This document shows positions 1 to 8,467 of a stretch of DNA of 30,791 bases, one piece after another. The position numbers were made by a program, and so were the translations under genes. Source of the DNA: JAMXLO01 sp046735215 (GTDB lineage Bacteria; Pseudomonadota; Alphaproteobacteria; Acetobacterales; Acetobacteraceae); NCBI GenBank assembly GCA_046735215.1, contig JBKPSV010000178.1, positions 1-30,791 of the forward strand. Reading direction: 5' to 3'. Below the pieces are notes generated by a model that was not told the origin of the DNA, did not search any database, and saw only the letters and a list, made by a program, of their open reading frames with translations. How positions within the stretch are numbered: the first letter of the stretch is position 1; each line of letters starts with the position of its first letter.

Positions 1-144
1 GTCGCGCGGCAGCTCCACCATGACCGGCCCAGGCCGCCCATTCTTGAGCTGGCTGAACGCACGGCGCATCGCTGCCGGCACCTGCTCCGGGACGATGACA
101 TGCTCGACCTGCTTGGTCACCGAGGCATAGGTGCGGCTGGCGAA
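1..144 (-). pseudogene. Truncated thiamine-diphosphate enzyme fragment (acetolactate synthase-like)
   Basis: The minus strand reads open from 144 to the window edge and encodes about 48 residues, including ASVTKQVEHV, VPAAMRRAF and GRPGPVMVELPRD. These match the segment of TPP-dependent acetolactate-synthase-like enzymes where the N-terminal PP domain passes into the central domain. An in-frame stop lies at 145-147 and no family-like N-terminal sequence precedes it, although about 100 or more residues would be expected there. The fragment is therefore probably a gene broken at about position 145. The rest of the protein may continue beyond the left edge, so whether any of it is translated cannot be judged. 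The family call is fairly secure; pseudogene status is inference. Confidence 0.6.
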
Positions 145-355
145 TCAGGTTGATGGCTGCGATGTGCACATGCGTCGTCTGCGCCTGAACTCGACGTTTC
201 ACTTTCTTACGCAGTGCTCTTGAGAGTTCCATCGCATGGAAGGGTCAGTCACCATGCGGGAAGATACACTTCCGCGGTTGACGATCTCCTACCAGAGGAA
301 CGTCACTTGGTTTGGCAAGCTATCCTTCGCCAAAGCACACGAGTCGCGAACCGAT
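145..355. other. Gene-poor segment beside the broken gene
   Basis: No reading frame here resembles a protein family that I recognise. On the minus strand, about 145-235 encodes a basic stretch (LRKKVKRRVQAQTTHVHIAA) that might be the tail of a lost gene, but I cannot assign it. Base composition is noticeably less GC-rich than in the neighbouring genes, which fits a rearrangement scar or decayed DNA. Confidence 0.3.
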
Positions 356-607
356 TCATATCTTCTCGGGACCGGTATCGTCCCGCACCCGCCTCGCCGC
401 CAATTGGTCAAAACGATTAGCCAATCGCTTCAGTGCATCCCTGATCTGAGCGGTCGAAGCACCTTCCGCCATCGATCGATATTCGCGCGCCCGCTGACGC
501 AGCTGCTCAGCGGTCAAGTCTGATAACGGCGGACGAGATCCAGATGCAACCACGACACGACCAAGTCGCTGGCCATTTTGGCGGTTCAACACGCAAGGCG
601 TGCGCAC
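356..607 (-). CDS. Small conserved-looking hypothetical protein
   Basis: This ORF encodes up to 83 residues from a GTG at 607. The second half (LTAEQLRQRAREYR, MAEGA, IRDALKRLANRFDQLAARR) is helical, charged and rich in Arg and Ala. It resembles a family of short alphaproteobacterial proteins of unknown function with the pattern 'EYRxMA...DALxRLAxRFxxLAxRR'. The first 30 residues look non-conserved, so the real start may be the TTG at 517, giving about 53 residues. Neither start has a clear ribosome binding site. It lies alone between a truncated gene and a divergent transporter gene. No function is proposed. Confidence 0.5.
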   Translation of the reverse strand: MRTPCVLNRQNGQRLGRVVVASGSRPPLSDLTAEQLRQRAREYRSMAEGASTAQIRDALKRLANRFDQLAARRVRDDTGPEKI

Positions 608-807
608 ACGTTCGGTGTCTGATGCAGACTAGCAGTTCGGACCTAACAAGCCGTTCATATCTCGCGCACCGGTATCCCTCATGTGCTGTCGTCGGAAGAG
701 AGTCGGACCTGGAGCGAACATGAGACGCCGATGGCCAGCGCCTCTTGCACTGGCTAGCCGCCGACCGCCGCAGTCGTTTACACTGCGTTAACAACAGGGA
801 GGACGCG

Positions 808-2043
808 ATGCAGGTATCGATCAGACGACGCGCACTGCTTGGCGCTGGGCTTGCTGCCGGGGCGCTGCCACGCCGCGTGCGCGCCGCGGCGGACAAACCA
901 ATCCGGATCGGCGTCCTGACCGATATGACCGGTGCCTATGCCGCCAACACGGGGCCCGGGTCGGTGCTTGGCGCGCAGATGGCGGTCGAGGACTTCATGC
1001 GGGCGCATCCCGGAGTGAAAGCAGAGGTTGTGCAGGCCGATCTGCAGCTCAAGCCAGATGTCGCCCTGGCCATCGCAGCCGACTGGTATGACAACAAGGG
1101 CGTCGACGTGGTCACCGATGTACCCCTGTCATCCGCGGCCTTCGCAATCAGCGACCTCGCGAAGCAGAAGGACAAGGTCGCCATCTTCACCGGCGGCGCG
1201 TCCGCCGATATCACTGGCACGCGCTGCGGGCCCAACCATCTGCACTGGGTCTATGATACCTGGTCGATGCCGCACGGCGTGGTCGATGCCTCGGTGAAGG
1301 AAGGCGCTGACAGCTGGTTCTTCATCACCGCGGACTATGCCTTCGGGCATTCGCTGCAGAAGGACGCGGCCAGCTTCGTCGCCGCCGCCGGTGGCAAGGT
1401 GCTCGGCCAGGCATTGGCACCCTTCCCTGGTACCACGGACTTCTCTTCGTTCCTGGTGCAGGCAAAGGCCAGCGGCGCAAAGGCGGTCGGCCTGGCAAAC
1501 GGCGGCAACGATACCGTGAATTGCATCAAGCAGGCCGCCGAGTTCGGCATCATGAAGGGTGGCCAGAAGGTGGCTGGACTGATCTTCCTTGTTCACGATG
1601 TGCACGGCGTGGGTCTTGCTTCCGCGCAGGGTGTGTTGCTCACAGAACCGTTCTATTGGAATTTGAATGACGGCACGCGCGAATTCGGCAAGCGCTTCGC
1701 TGCACGGTTCAACGGCGTCGTGCCTGGTTCGGTGCATGCCGGCCAATACTCCGGGGTGATGCACTACCTGAAATGCGCTACAGCGATGGGCGTCGACAAG
1801 GCAACGGCCAGTGGCCGGGCCGCGATACAGCAAATGAAGGCGACGCCGACCGACGATCCGTTGTTCGGCAAGGGCAAGGTGCGGCTTGATGGCCGGGTCA
1901 TCCACGATATGTATCTGTTCGAGGTGAAGTCGCCGGCGCAGTCAAAGGAGCCATGGGACTATTACACGCTGCGCCGAACGATTCCGGCCGATGAGGCGTT
2001 CCGACCGCTCGATCAGGGCAACTGCGCGCTCGTGCGCAGCTGA
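808..2043 (+). CDS. ABC transporter substrate-binding protein, branched-chain amino acid type
   Basis: A periplasmic solute-binding protein of 411 residues in the Peripla_BP_6 (LivJ-like) family. I chose the ATG at 808 because AGGGAGG (796-802) precedes it at good spacing. The N-terminus is a signal peptide with a twin-arginine-like motif (RRRALLG, about residues 6-12) and an Ala-rich h-region, with likely cleavage after RVRA. The mature protein begins with the family pattern IRIGVLTDMTG and ADWYDNKGVDVV. The middle has FITADYAFGHSLQKD and GTTDFSSFLVQAKASGAKAV, typical of members annotated for amides, amino acids or aromatic acids. No permease or ATPase gene lies beside it, so it is either an orphan or served by a transporter elsewhere. 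The ligand cannot be named. Confidence 0.9.
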   Translation: MQVSIRRRALLGAGLAAGALPRRVRAAADKPIRIGVLTDMTGAYAANTGPGSVLGAQMAVEDFMRAHPGVKAEVVQADLQLKPDVALAIAADWYDNKGVDVVTDVPLSSAAFAISDLAKQKDKVAIFTGGASADITGTRCGPNHLHWVYDTWSMPHGVVDASVKEGADSWFFITADYAFGHSLQKDAASFVAAAGGKVLGQALAPFPGTTDFSSFLVQAKASGAKAVGLANGGNDTVNCIKQAAEFGIMKGGQKVAGLIFLVHDVHGVGLASAQGVLLTEPFYWNLNDGTREFGKRFAARFNGVVPGSVHAGQYSGVMHYLKCATAMGVDKATASGRAAIQQMKATPTDDPLFGKGKVRLDGRVIHDMYLFEVKSPAQSKEPWDYYTLRRTIPADEAFRPLDQGNCALVRS

Positions 2044-2275
2044 CAACAGCCGGACAGCGAGGGCCTTGCTTCGGTGCTTCAAGCAGAGTGCTGGTCAAGG
2101 CCTGTTCCCGAGCAGACCCGCCTGCAAGGCCAAACCTGGCGGGGCCGACTCCCAGCAGACCCCAATGTTGCCCTCGCCATAGGTCCTCCGCGCTGGCGCA
2201 TAGTTAAGGGTCAATTCGTTGTGATATCGGCTTGAGCCATATCGGGACGCGGCTCCTGCTTGTAACAGTGGCGCC

Positions 2276-4705
2276 ATGGTGGACGTGCCATCGCAGATTC
2301 GTGACCCACGCACCGCCGGCATTATCGGCATCGGCTCTGAGGACGTACGCCCATTCCATGATCGGGAAGAGCTGCTCGGCCTCGCGGAAGAGGCGGCGGG
2401 AGTCGGTCTCTGGGATATCGAAATCAGGCCCGGCCTGCTTCGCGCCAGACCGCAGTTCTTCCGCATCATGGGACTGGAACCAACTGACCGCCCGGTTTCG
2501 ATCGAAACCACCCGCCGGCTGCGCCATCCGCAGGATCGTGCCCGCGTGCTGCAGGCTATGCAGGACGCGGCAGCCGGCGGCAAGGACAGTTACCAGGTCG
2601 AGTATCGCATCATTCGGCCGGACGGCGAGGTCCGCTGGATCCTCGGTCGTGGCCGACTTATCCGCGACGCAGACGGCGCCGTGGTTCGCAGCAGCGGCGT
2701 CGACGTCGACATCTCCGACCGCAAGTTGGCCGAGGCCGCACTGCGAGAAAACGAGCAGCGGTTCCGCCGCGTCTTCGAGCAAAGTCCGCTTGGCAAGGCG
2801 ATGGCGGACCTCGACTTTCGCTTCCGCTCCGTCAACCCGGCGCTCTGTGCCATGCTCGGCTATACCGAACGGGAACTGATCGGACGCCGCTTCCTCGATG
2901 TCGTGCATCCGGATGATCGCGAGTTATGCAGCCGGCTGGCCGCATCGCTGATCGATGGATTGGCGCCGCAAATCCAGGTCGAGGAACGCTTTCTTCGTAA
3001 GTCCGGTGACCCGCTGTGGGTCAACCTCAACGTCGTGCCGATCCGTGATTCCGATGGCAACATCCTCTACACGCTCGGTGTCATCGAGAACATCGAAGAG
3101 CGCCGGCGGATGACCGAGGCGTTGCGGGAAAGCGAAGCCCGCCTACGATTGCTGAACAGACGCCTCGCACAACTGGCGGAAGAAAGCAGCGCCGAGCTTG
3201 CATCCAGTCGGGCGCAGCTACAGGCGTTTTTCGTCAACTCGGTGGATTGGTTGACCCTGCAGCGCGTCTCGCCCGACGGAAGCAGCGTGTTCGCCGATAT
3301 CAATCCAGCTTGCGAGGTCGCCTATGGGTTACCGCGTGATCAGGTGATAGGCCGAACCGCAGCAGAGATACTCGGCCCGGAAGCAGCCGAACTGCCGACG
3401 CGCCTGCTGCGTGAATGCCTGCACACCGGTCAGCCGCAACACTACTTGGCGCGTCGAACTCTCAACGGCCGGACCACCACGATCGACGTGCTGTTCGTGC
3501 TGGTGCCGGAAATGACCGATGGCGAAGACCGGTTCGTCATCACCTCGGCGCGCGATGTCACCGAGCGCGAGCAGCTCGAAGCGCAGTTGCGTCAGGCGCA
3601 GAAGATGGAAGCGATCGGTCAGCTTACCGGTGGTGTCGCGCACGACTTCAACAACCTGCTTGCGGTGATCGGCGGCAACGCCGAACTGGCGCGACGGCGC
3701 CCCGGCAACACCGCCAGGCAGATGGAGAATATCCTGCGTGCCACGGAGCGTGGTGTGACGCTGACGCGGCAGTTGCTGTCATTCTCGCGCCGCCATGTCG
3801 GCACGCCGCAAACCATCGATTTGCGGCTGGACATGCCGCGCATCGCTGAAATGCTGCCGGCCTCATTGCGCGGCAACATCCAGATGCACATCAAGGTTGC
3901 CAAGGAGATCTGGCCCATCGAGGTTGATGTGGCGGAGCTTGAAATGGCGTTGCTCAACATCGCGGTGAATGCGCGCGACGCCATGCCACAAGGCGGCATA
4001 TTCGACATCGACGTGCACAACAGCCCGCCTGACGTCACCACATTGAACCGGGATCACGTTGTCATCGCCTTGCGCGACAGCGGGATTGGCATCCCCGCCG
4101 ACCTGATCGCCAAGGTCTTCGATCCGTTCTTCACCACCAAGCAGCCAGGCGAGGGTACTGGCCTAGGTCTCAGCCAGGTCTACGGTTTCGCTCAGCAGTC
4201 GGGCGGACTGGTCAGCCTGGACAGCACGCCGGGCCGTGGCACCACGATCACGATCCGGCTTCCGCGGTCCGACAAGGAGCTTCCTGTGGCGCAGCCGCAG
4301 GACAGGACACCCGGATCTGGCGCACTCAGCGGAAGCATTCTGCTGGTCGAGGATAATCCGCAGGTAGCCGACGTCACGGCGCAGACTTTGACCACGATGG
4401 GCTTCCGCGTCGAGGTGGTCGACCGTGCGCGCAAGGCTTTGCGACGCCTCGATTCGGGAACAGCGGATATCGATCTGCTGCTGACCGATGTGGTCATGCC
4501 CGATGCGATGAATGGCGTCGACCTTGCCGTGCAGGTGCGTGACCGTTTTCCAAACCTGCCGATCCTTCTCACCTCGGGCTACAACGACGCCGTGATCCCA
4601 GCAAGCGGCGCGTTCCCGATCCTGCGCAAGCCCGTCCCGTACGACGAACTCTATCGCGCTATCTGCGCCGCGTTAGGAATTCCGCACGGAACCATCCCCG
4701 CTTGA
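2276..4705 (+). CDS. Hybrid sensor histidine kinase with three PAS domains and a receiver
   Basis: A soluble 809-residue hybrid kinase without transmembrane segments. PAS/PAC modules lie at about 25-150, 162-285 and 315-435; the first has the PAC signature YRIIRPDGEVRWI. The dimerisation domain carries GGVAHDFNNLL with the phospho-acceptor His456. The ATPase domain has its N-box at NARDAM (Asn565), then DSGIGIP, FDPFFTTK and GTGLGLS. A C-terminal receiver (about 685-805) begins ILLVEDN and has phospho-acceptor Asp738 in LLTDVVMP, SGY and a lysine in RKPV. The chemistry is autophosphorylation on His and transfer to the fused Asp. No output domain or separate regulator is adjacent, so the downstream phosphotransfer partner is unknown. 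It lies 232 bp after the binding-protein gene on the same strand. The start has only a weak ribosome binding site. Confidence 0.93.
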   Translation: MVDVPSQIRDPRTAGIIGIGSEDVRPFHDREELLGLAEEAAGVGLWDIEIRPGLLRARPQFFRIMGLEPTDRPVSIETTRRLRHPQDRARVLQAMQDAAAGGKDSYQVEYRIIRPDGEVRWILGRGRLIRDADGAVVRSSGVDVDISDRKLAEAALRENEQRFRRVFEQSPLGKAMADLDFRFRSVNPALCAMLGYTERELIGRRFLDVVHPDDRELCSRLAASLIDGLAPQIQVEERFLRKSGDPLWVNLNVVPIRDSDGNILYTLGVIENIEERRRMTEALRESEARLRLLNRRLAQLAEESSAELASSRAQLQAFFVNSVDWLTLQRVSPDGSSVFADINPACEVAYGLPRDQVIGRTAAEILGPEAAELPTRLLRECLHTGQPQHYLARRTLNGRTTTIDVLFVLVPEMTDGEDRFVITSARDVTEREQLEAQLRQAQKMEAIGQLTGGVAHDFNNLLAVIGGNAELARRRPGNTARQMENILRATERGVTLTRQLLSFSRRHVGTPQTIDLRLDMPRIAEMLPASLRGNIQMHIKVAKEIWPIEVDVAELEMALLNIAVNARDAMPQGGIFDIDVHNSPPDVTTLNRDHVVIALRDSGIGIPADLIAKVFDPFFTTKQPGEGTGLGLSQVYGFAQQSGGLVSLDSTPGRGTTITIRLPRSDKELPVAQPQDRTPGSGALSGSILLVEDNPQVADVTAQTLTTMGFRVEVVDRARKALRRLDSGTADIDLLLTDVVMPDAMNGVDLAVQVRDRFPNLPILLTSGYNDAVIPASGAFPILRKPVPYDELYRAICAALGIPHGTIPA

Positions 4706-4765
4706 TCCCGACGGCGCGCAGCGGTTTGATCTCGGGCAACAATTGGCTGCAAGGGAGCAACCTCC

Positions 4766-6403
4766 ATGTTCGGGCTGATGCAGCAGCGGCCGCTGCTTAT
4801 CTCGTCGCTGCTCGACTACGCCGAGAGATACCATGGCGCGATCGAGATCATCTCTCGATCGGTGGAGGGGCCGATCGTTCGCAGCAACTGGGCCACGATT
4901 GCCCGACGGGCCCGCCAGGTCGCCAACGCGCTGCAGCGTCTCGGCGTGACCCGCAGTGAGCGTATCGTCACGCTGGCCTGGAATCATAACCGGCATCTGG
5001 AGATCTATTTTGGCGTCACATGCAGTGGCGCCGTCTTGCACACGGTGAACCCTCGACTGTTCCCCGAGCAGGTCCGCTTCATCATTGACGATGCCGAGGG
5101 CAGCTATGTGTTCTTCGATGTGACATTCGCGCCGCTGGTTGAACAGCTCGCGCCGCACCTGTCAGGCGTGCGGGGTTATGTCGCGTTGTGCGAATCCGAT
5201 GCGATGCCAGCCATCAATGTACCGAACCTGCTTTGCTATGAGCAGCTCTTGGACGACGAGAGTGACGACTACGCCTGGCCGGGCTTTGATGAGAACACCG
5301 CATCGGCGCTGTGCTATACGTCCGGCACGACCGGCAATCCGAAAGGAGTGCTGCAAAGCCATCGCTCTGCCGTGCTGCACAGCTTTTCTCTGATGGCTGC
5401 CGATACCATGGCCATCTCTGCACGGGATTCACTGCTGCTGTGCGCGCCGCTGTTCCACGTCAACTGCTGGGGCATTCCGTTCGCTGCGGCGGGCACCGGC
5501 GCCAAGATCGTCCTGCCCGGCATGAAGCTCGACGGCGCCAGCCTGTTCGAGCTGATTCGCGACGAAGGCATAACCTTCTGCGGGGCGGTCCCCACGGTAT
5601 GGCTGAACCTGTTCGCCTGGATGGAGCAGAATCTCAACACCACCGACCAGCGTCACCTGAAGCTTAAGCGCGTGCTGTCGGGTGGCAGCGCCGTGCCGCG
5701 CGTGGTGATCGAGAAGGCGCACGCCTATTTCGGCGCCACCATGCTGCACGCCTGGGGCATGACGGAAATGAGCCCGCTTGGCACCTGCGGCAGCCTGTTG
5801 GCGCGCCAAATGGACCTTGATCTGGACCAACGTATGCCCGTCCACCTCAAGCAGGGTCGCACGATCTACGGCGCGGAGGTGCGCATCGTTGACGATGATG
5901 GCCGTGAATTGCCGCGCGACGGACGCTCGATCGGCGAGATCCAGGTGCGCGGACCGTGGGTGTTGTCCAGCTATTTCAAGGGCGCGGGCGGCAAGGTGGT
6001 CGACGATGACGGATGGTTCCGCACCGGTGACGTCGCAAACATGGACGAAGATGGGTTCATCACCATCACCGACCGCGCCAAGGACGTGATCAAGTCAGGT
6101 GGCGAGTGGATCAGCTCGATCGAGCTTGAAAACTTGGCTGTCAGCCATCCCGGAGTACTAGAGGCCGCGGTGATCGCCGCACGTCATCCAACCTGGCAGG
6201 AACGGCCGCTGCTGCTGATTCATCGCAAGCCGGGTGCTGACGTGACCAAGGACGAGTTGCTGCGATTCCTCTCGGACAAGGTCGCGAAGTGGTGGCTGCC
6301 CGACGACGTGGTGTTCGTCGACGAACTGCCGCACACCGCGACAGGCAAAGTGCTGAAGACGCGCTTGCGCGACCGCTACGCGGATTGGTTGGAACGCGCC
6401 TGA
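4766..6403 (+). CDS. AMP-forming fatty acyl-CoA synthetase (AlkK-like)
   Basis: An adenylate-forming enzyme of 545 residues, the usual length for medium- or long-chain acyl-CoA ligases of the AlkK/FadD13 type. It activates a carboxylic acid as an acyl-AMP and then transfers it to CoA. The P-loop YTSGTTGNPKGV begins at Tyr184. The second core motif is AWGMTEMSP (about 330), followed by GWFRTGDVA, the hinge ITDRAKDVIKSGGEWIS and the C-terminal catalytic lysine Lys528 in TATGKVLK. FHVNCWG is characteristic of the AlkK-like group. AAGGGAG at 4751-4757 supports the start. The gene follows the hybrid kinase by 60 bp and may be cotranscribed with it. Chain length cannot be read from sequence. Confidence 0.93.
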   Translation: MFGLMQQRPLLISSLLDYAERYHGAIEIISRSVEGPIVRSNWATIARRARQVANALQRLGVTRSERIVTLAWNHNRHLEIYFGVTCSGAVLHTVNPRLFPEQVRFIIDDAEGSYVFFDVTFAPLVEQLAPHLSGVRGYVALCESDAMPAINVPNLLCYEQLLDDESDDYAWPGFDENTASALCYTSGTTGNPKGVLQSHRSAVLHSFSLMAADTMAISARDSLLLCAPLFHVNCWGIPFAAAGTGAKIVLPGMKLDGASLFELIRDEGITFCGAVPTVWLNLFAWMEQNLNTTDQRHLKLKRVLSGGSAVPRVVIEKAHAYFGATMLHAWGMTEMSPLGTCGSLLARQMDLDLDQRMPVHLKQGRTIYGAEVRIVDDDGRELPRDGRSIGEIQVRGPWVLSSYFKGAGGKVVDDDGWFRTGDVANMDEDGFITITDRAKDVIKSGGEWISSIELENLAVSHPGVLEAAVIAARHPTWQERPLLLIHRKPGADVTKDELLRFLSDKVAKWWLPDDVVFVDELPHTATGKVLKTRLRDRYADWLERA

Positions 6404-6411
6404 GGTAATTA

Positions 6412-6503
6412 CCGTCATGCCGGGGCTTGGCCCTGGCATCCACGTCTTTCGTCGCCCAAGTAAGCGCAGACGTGGATGACCGCGCCAAGCCCGGCTATGA
6501 CGG
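6412..6503. repeat. Intergenic palindromic repeat (RPE/REP-like)
   Basis: This is a long imperfect inverted repeat. The left arm (6412-6446) reads CCGTCATGCCGGGGCTTGGC and ends CATCCACGTC. The right arm (6469-6503) reads GACGTGGATG and ends AAGCCCGGCTATGACGG. About 22 bp separate the arms. The pattern CGTCAT-CCGGGCTTG-GGCAATCCACGTC is familiar as a highly repeated intergenic element of alphaproteobacterial genomes. It lies between the convergent acyl-CoA synthetase and HAD hydrolase genes, so its hairpin could end transcription from both sides. Confidence 0.75.
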
Positions 6504-6524
6504 CTGAACATGCGATGCGGCGCC

Positions 6525-7226
6525 TCACACCATCATGTCCGCCAGCGCCGTCATGCTGGGCACCAACAGGTCGGGTTGATGCGGCGTAGCGCCAAACGGG
6601 CGTCGCCGGCGGTCGATGAACGCGGTGCGCATCCCTGCCGCCTTCGCGCCGATGCAGTCGAACGCATGATTGGCGATGAACAGCACCTCCTCCATCCGCA
6701 CGCCAACGATTTCCGCCGCCTTGGTGTACGTCGCGACGTGCGGCTTGAACGAATTCGCCACCGCGACCGAGATCGTCTGTTCGAATGCAATGCCGTGATA
6801 CCCCTTCGCTGCCTCCAGCATGTCCGGATCGCCGTTCGACAGCACCACAAGGCGATAGCGTGTGCGCAACCGGTCCAAAGCCGCGGGAACCTCGGGAAAG
6901 GGACGTAGCTGCACGATGTGATCCACCAGACCCCGCACCTCGTCCATCGTGTGGCTGATACCTGCGCGGTCCAACACATAAGCCACGGACCGCTCGCCGA
7001 TCTCGCGATACGGCGTGTGTTCCCGGTGCAGCAGCGCGTCGATCATCGAGTTCTCGAAATGCGTCCGCCGCCACCAGGTCACGAAGGAGTTTGGATTCCC
7101 ATGCCAGCCTTTCACCCGCAGATACGGCGTCGCCGCTTCCACCAAGCCGCCCTGCATATCGACCACCGTGCCGTACTGGTCGAACATGCAGACCTTCACG
7201 GTGGAGCGGATCTCTTGCGCGGTCAT
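6525..7226 (-). CDS. HAD-superfamily hydrolase, haloacid dehalogenase type II-like
   Basis: A 233-residue HAD hydrolase of the L-2-haloacid dehalogenase subfamily. The nucleophile Asp16 lies in MFDQYGTVVD with Thr20. Motif II is VLSNGD (Ser130), motif III is Lys161 in SFKPH, and the final loop is FIANHAFDCIGAKAAG (Asp190). Classical dehalogenases have Ser-Ser-Asn before Ala-Trp-Asp; here the segment is Ala-Asn-His. Many family members of unproven substrate share that change, so dehalogenation is not assured and another small-molecule phosphatase or dehalogenase role is possible. AAGGAG (7235-7240) supports the ATG at 7226. The gene diverges from the chromate transporter across only 29 bp. Confidence 0.88.
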   Translation of the reverse strand: MTAQEIRSTVKVCMFDQYGTVVDMQGGLVEAATPYLRVKGWHGNPNSFVTWWRRTHFENSMIDALLHREHTPYREIGERSVAYVLDRAGISHTMDEVRGLVDHIVQLRPFPEVPAALDRLRTRYRLVVLSNGDPDMLEAAKGYHGIAFEQTISVAVANSFKPHVATYTKAAEIVGVRMEEVLFIANHAFDCIGAKAAGMRTAFIDRRRRPFGATPHQPDLLVPSMTALADMMV

Positions 7227-7255
7227 TCCCTTGTCTCCTTCGCCGTCGCGAAATC

Positions 7256-8467
7256 ATGACAGGCAATTCCCGCGCCCTGGAAGTGCTGCTGATCTTTATC
7301 CGCCTCGGCTGCACCTCGTTCGGCGGCCCGGTGGCGCATATCGGCTACTTCCGCGCCGAGTTCGTCGAGCGCCGTCGCTGGCTGCCCGAGCGCGGCTTCG
7401 CGGACCTCGTCGCCTTGTGCCAGTTCATGCCAGGCCCGGCATCGAGCCAACTCGGCATGTCGATCGGTCTGCTGCGCGCCGGCCCCGTCGGCATGCTCGC
7501 CGCCTGGATCGGCTTCACATTGCCGTCGGCACTGTTGATGCTGGCCTTCGCCTACGGTGTACAGGCACTCGGCGACGTATCGAACGCCGCATGGCTCAAA
7601 GGCTTGAAGCTCGTTGCCGTCGCGGTCGTTGCGCAGGCGGTGTGGGGGATGGCGCGAAGCCTGGCGCCGGATCGACCGCGCGCGACGCTTGCCATAGCCG
7701 CAGCCCTAATCGCTCTGGCAGTACCGTCATCCTTAGGGCAGATAGGCGCGATCATCGTGGGAGCCATCGCCGGACTCTTGCTGTTGCCCCAGCCGGCCGC
7801 GAGTGATGCGACTGAACACGCGCCGCTTGGAGTCCCACCGCACCGCGGAATAGCGGTTTGCGCTATCGTCGTGTTCTTCGTCATTCTGCTCTTGCTGCCC
7901 ACGCTGTCCACCATGCTGAACAGCCAGAGCTTGCGACTGTTCGGTGCATTCTATCGCGCTGGCTCACTGGTGTTCGGCGGCGGCCACGTCGTGCTGCCTT
8001 TGCTGCAGGCAGCCGTCGTACCTGGCGGCTGGGTCAGCAACGACACCTTTCTCGCCGGCTATGGCGCGGCGCAGGCGGTGCCTGGCCCGCTGTTCACCTT
8101 CGCGGCCTATCTCGGCGCTGTGATGACACCACCGCCGAACGGAGTGGCCGGTGGCCTGATCGCATTGGCGGCGATTTTCGCGCCGTCATTCTTGCTGGTG
8201 ACGGCACTGATCCCATTCTGGGACACGCTGCGCCGACGCGAACACATGCAGGCGATGCTGCGCGGCGTGAACGCCGCCGTGGTCGGAGTGCTGCTCGCTG
8301 CTCTCTATTTCCCTGTCTGGACTGCGGGGGTGCACAGTTCGGCCGGTTTTGGCCTCGCACTCGCCGCCTTTCTCGCACTCACCCTCTGGGCCGTGCCGCC
8401 ATGGATCGTGGTCGTGGTCGGCGCACTCGTGGCCACCGGCCTTGGTGCGCTCGACGTCGCGCTATGA
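7256..8467 (+). CDS. chrA: Chromate efflux transporter, long two-domain form
   Basis: An inner-membrane protein of 403 residues made of two homologous CHR domains, the usual size of long-chain ChrA. The N-terminal half has SFGGPVAHIGYFRAEFV and CQFMPGPASSQLG. The C-terminal half repeats this as VFGGGHVVLPLLQ and GYGAAQAVPGPLFTFAAYLG. About ten hydrophobic segments follow this pattern. ChrA family members export chromate using the proton gradient; some carry other oxyanions. The longer upstream reading frame lies antisense to the HAD gene and lacks family sequence, so I use the ATG at 7256 (MTGNSRALEV), although no good ribosome binding site precedes it. Its stop directly abuts the stop of the convergent GFA gene. 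Confidence 0.92.
   Translation: MTGNSRALEVLLIFIRLGCTSFGGPVAHIGYFRAEFVERRRWLPERGFADLVALCQFMPGPASSQLGMSIGLLRAGPVGMLAAWIGFTLPSALLMLAFAYGVQALGDVSNAAWLKGLKLVAVAVVAQAVWGMARSLAPDRPRATLAIAAALIALAVPSSLGQIGAIIVGAIAGLLLLPQPAASDATEHAPLGVPPHRGIAVCAIVVFFVILLLLPTLSTMLNSQSLRLFGAFYRAGSLVFGGGHVVLPLLQAAVVPGGWVSNDTFLAGYGAAQAVPGPLFTFAAYLGAVMTPPPNGVAGGLIALAAIFAPSFLLVTALIPFWDTLRRREHMQAMLRGVNAAVVGVLLAALYFPVWTAGVHSSAGFGLALAAFLALTLWAVPPWIVVVVGALVATGLGALDVAL

Noticed and set aside
214..523. Two overlapping + strand ORFs of 68 and 95 residues
   Set aside because: Neither has recognisable sequence, and they overlap the more family-like 83-residue minus-strand ORF.
1129..1905. 258-residue minus-strand ORF opposite the binding-protein gene
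   Set aside because: Its product has no family-like pattern (many His, Arg and Cys in runs), and the + strand frame is a clear solute-binding protein.
2044..2275. Possible transposon remnant or regulatory RNA between the binding protein and the hybrid kinase
   Set aside because: I could find no terminal repeats, convincing hairpin with T-run or protein motif in this 232-bp segment.
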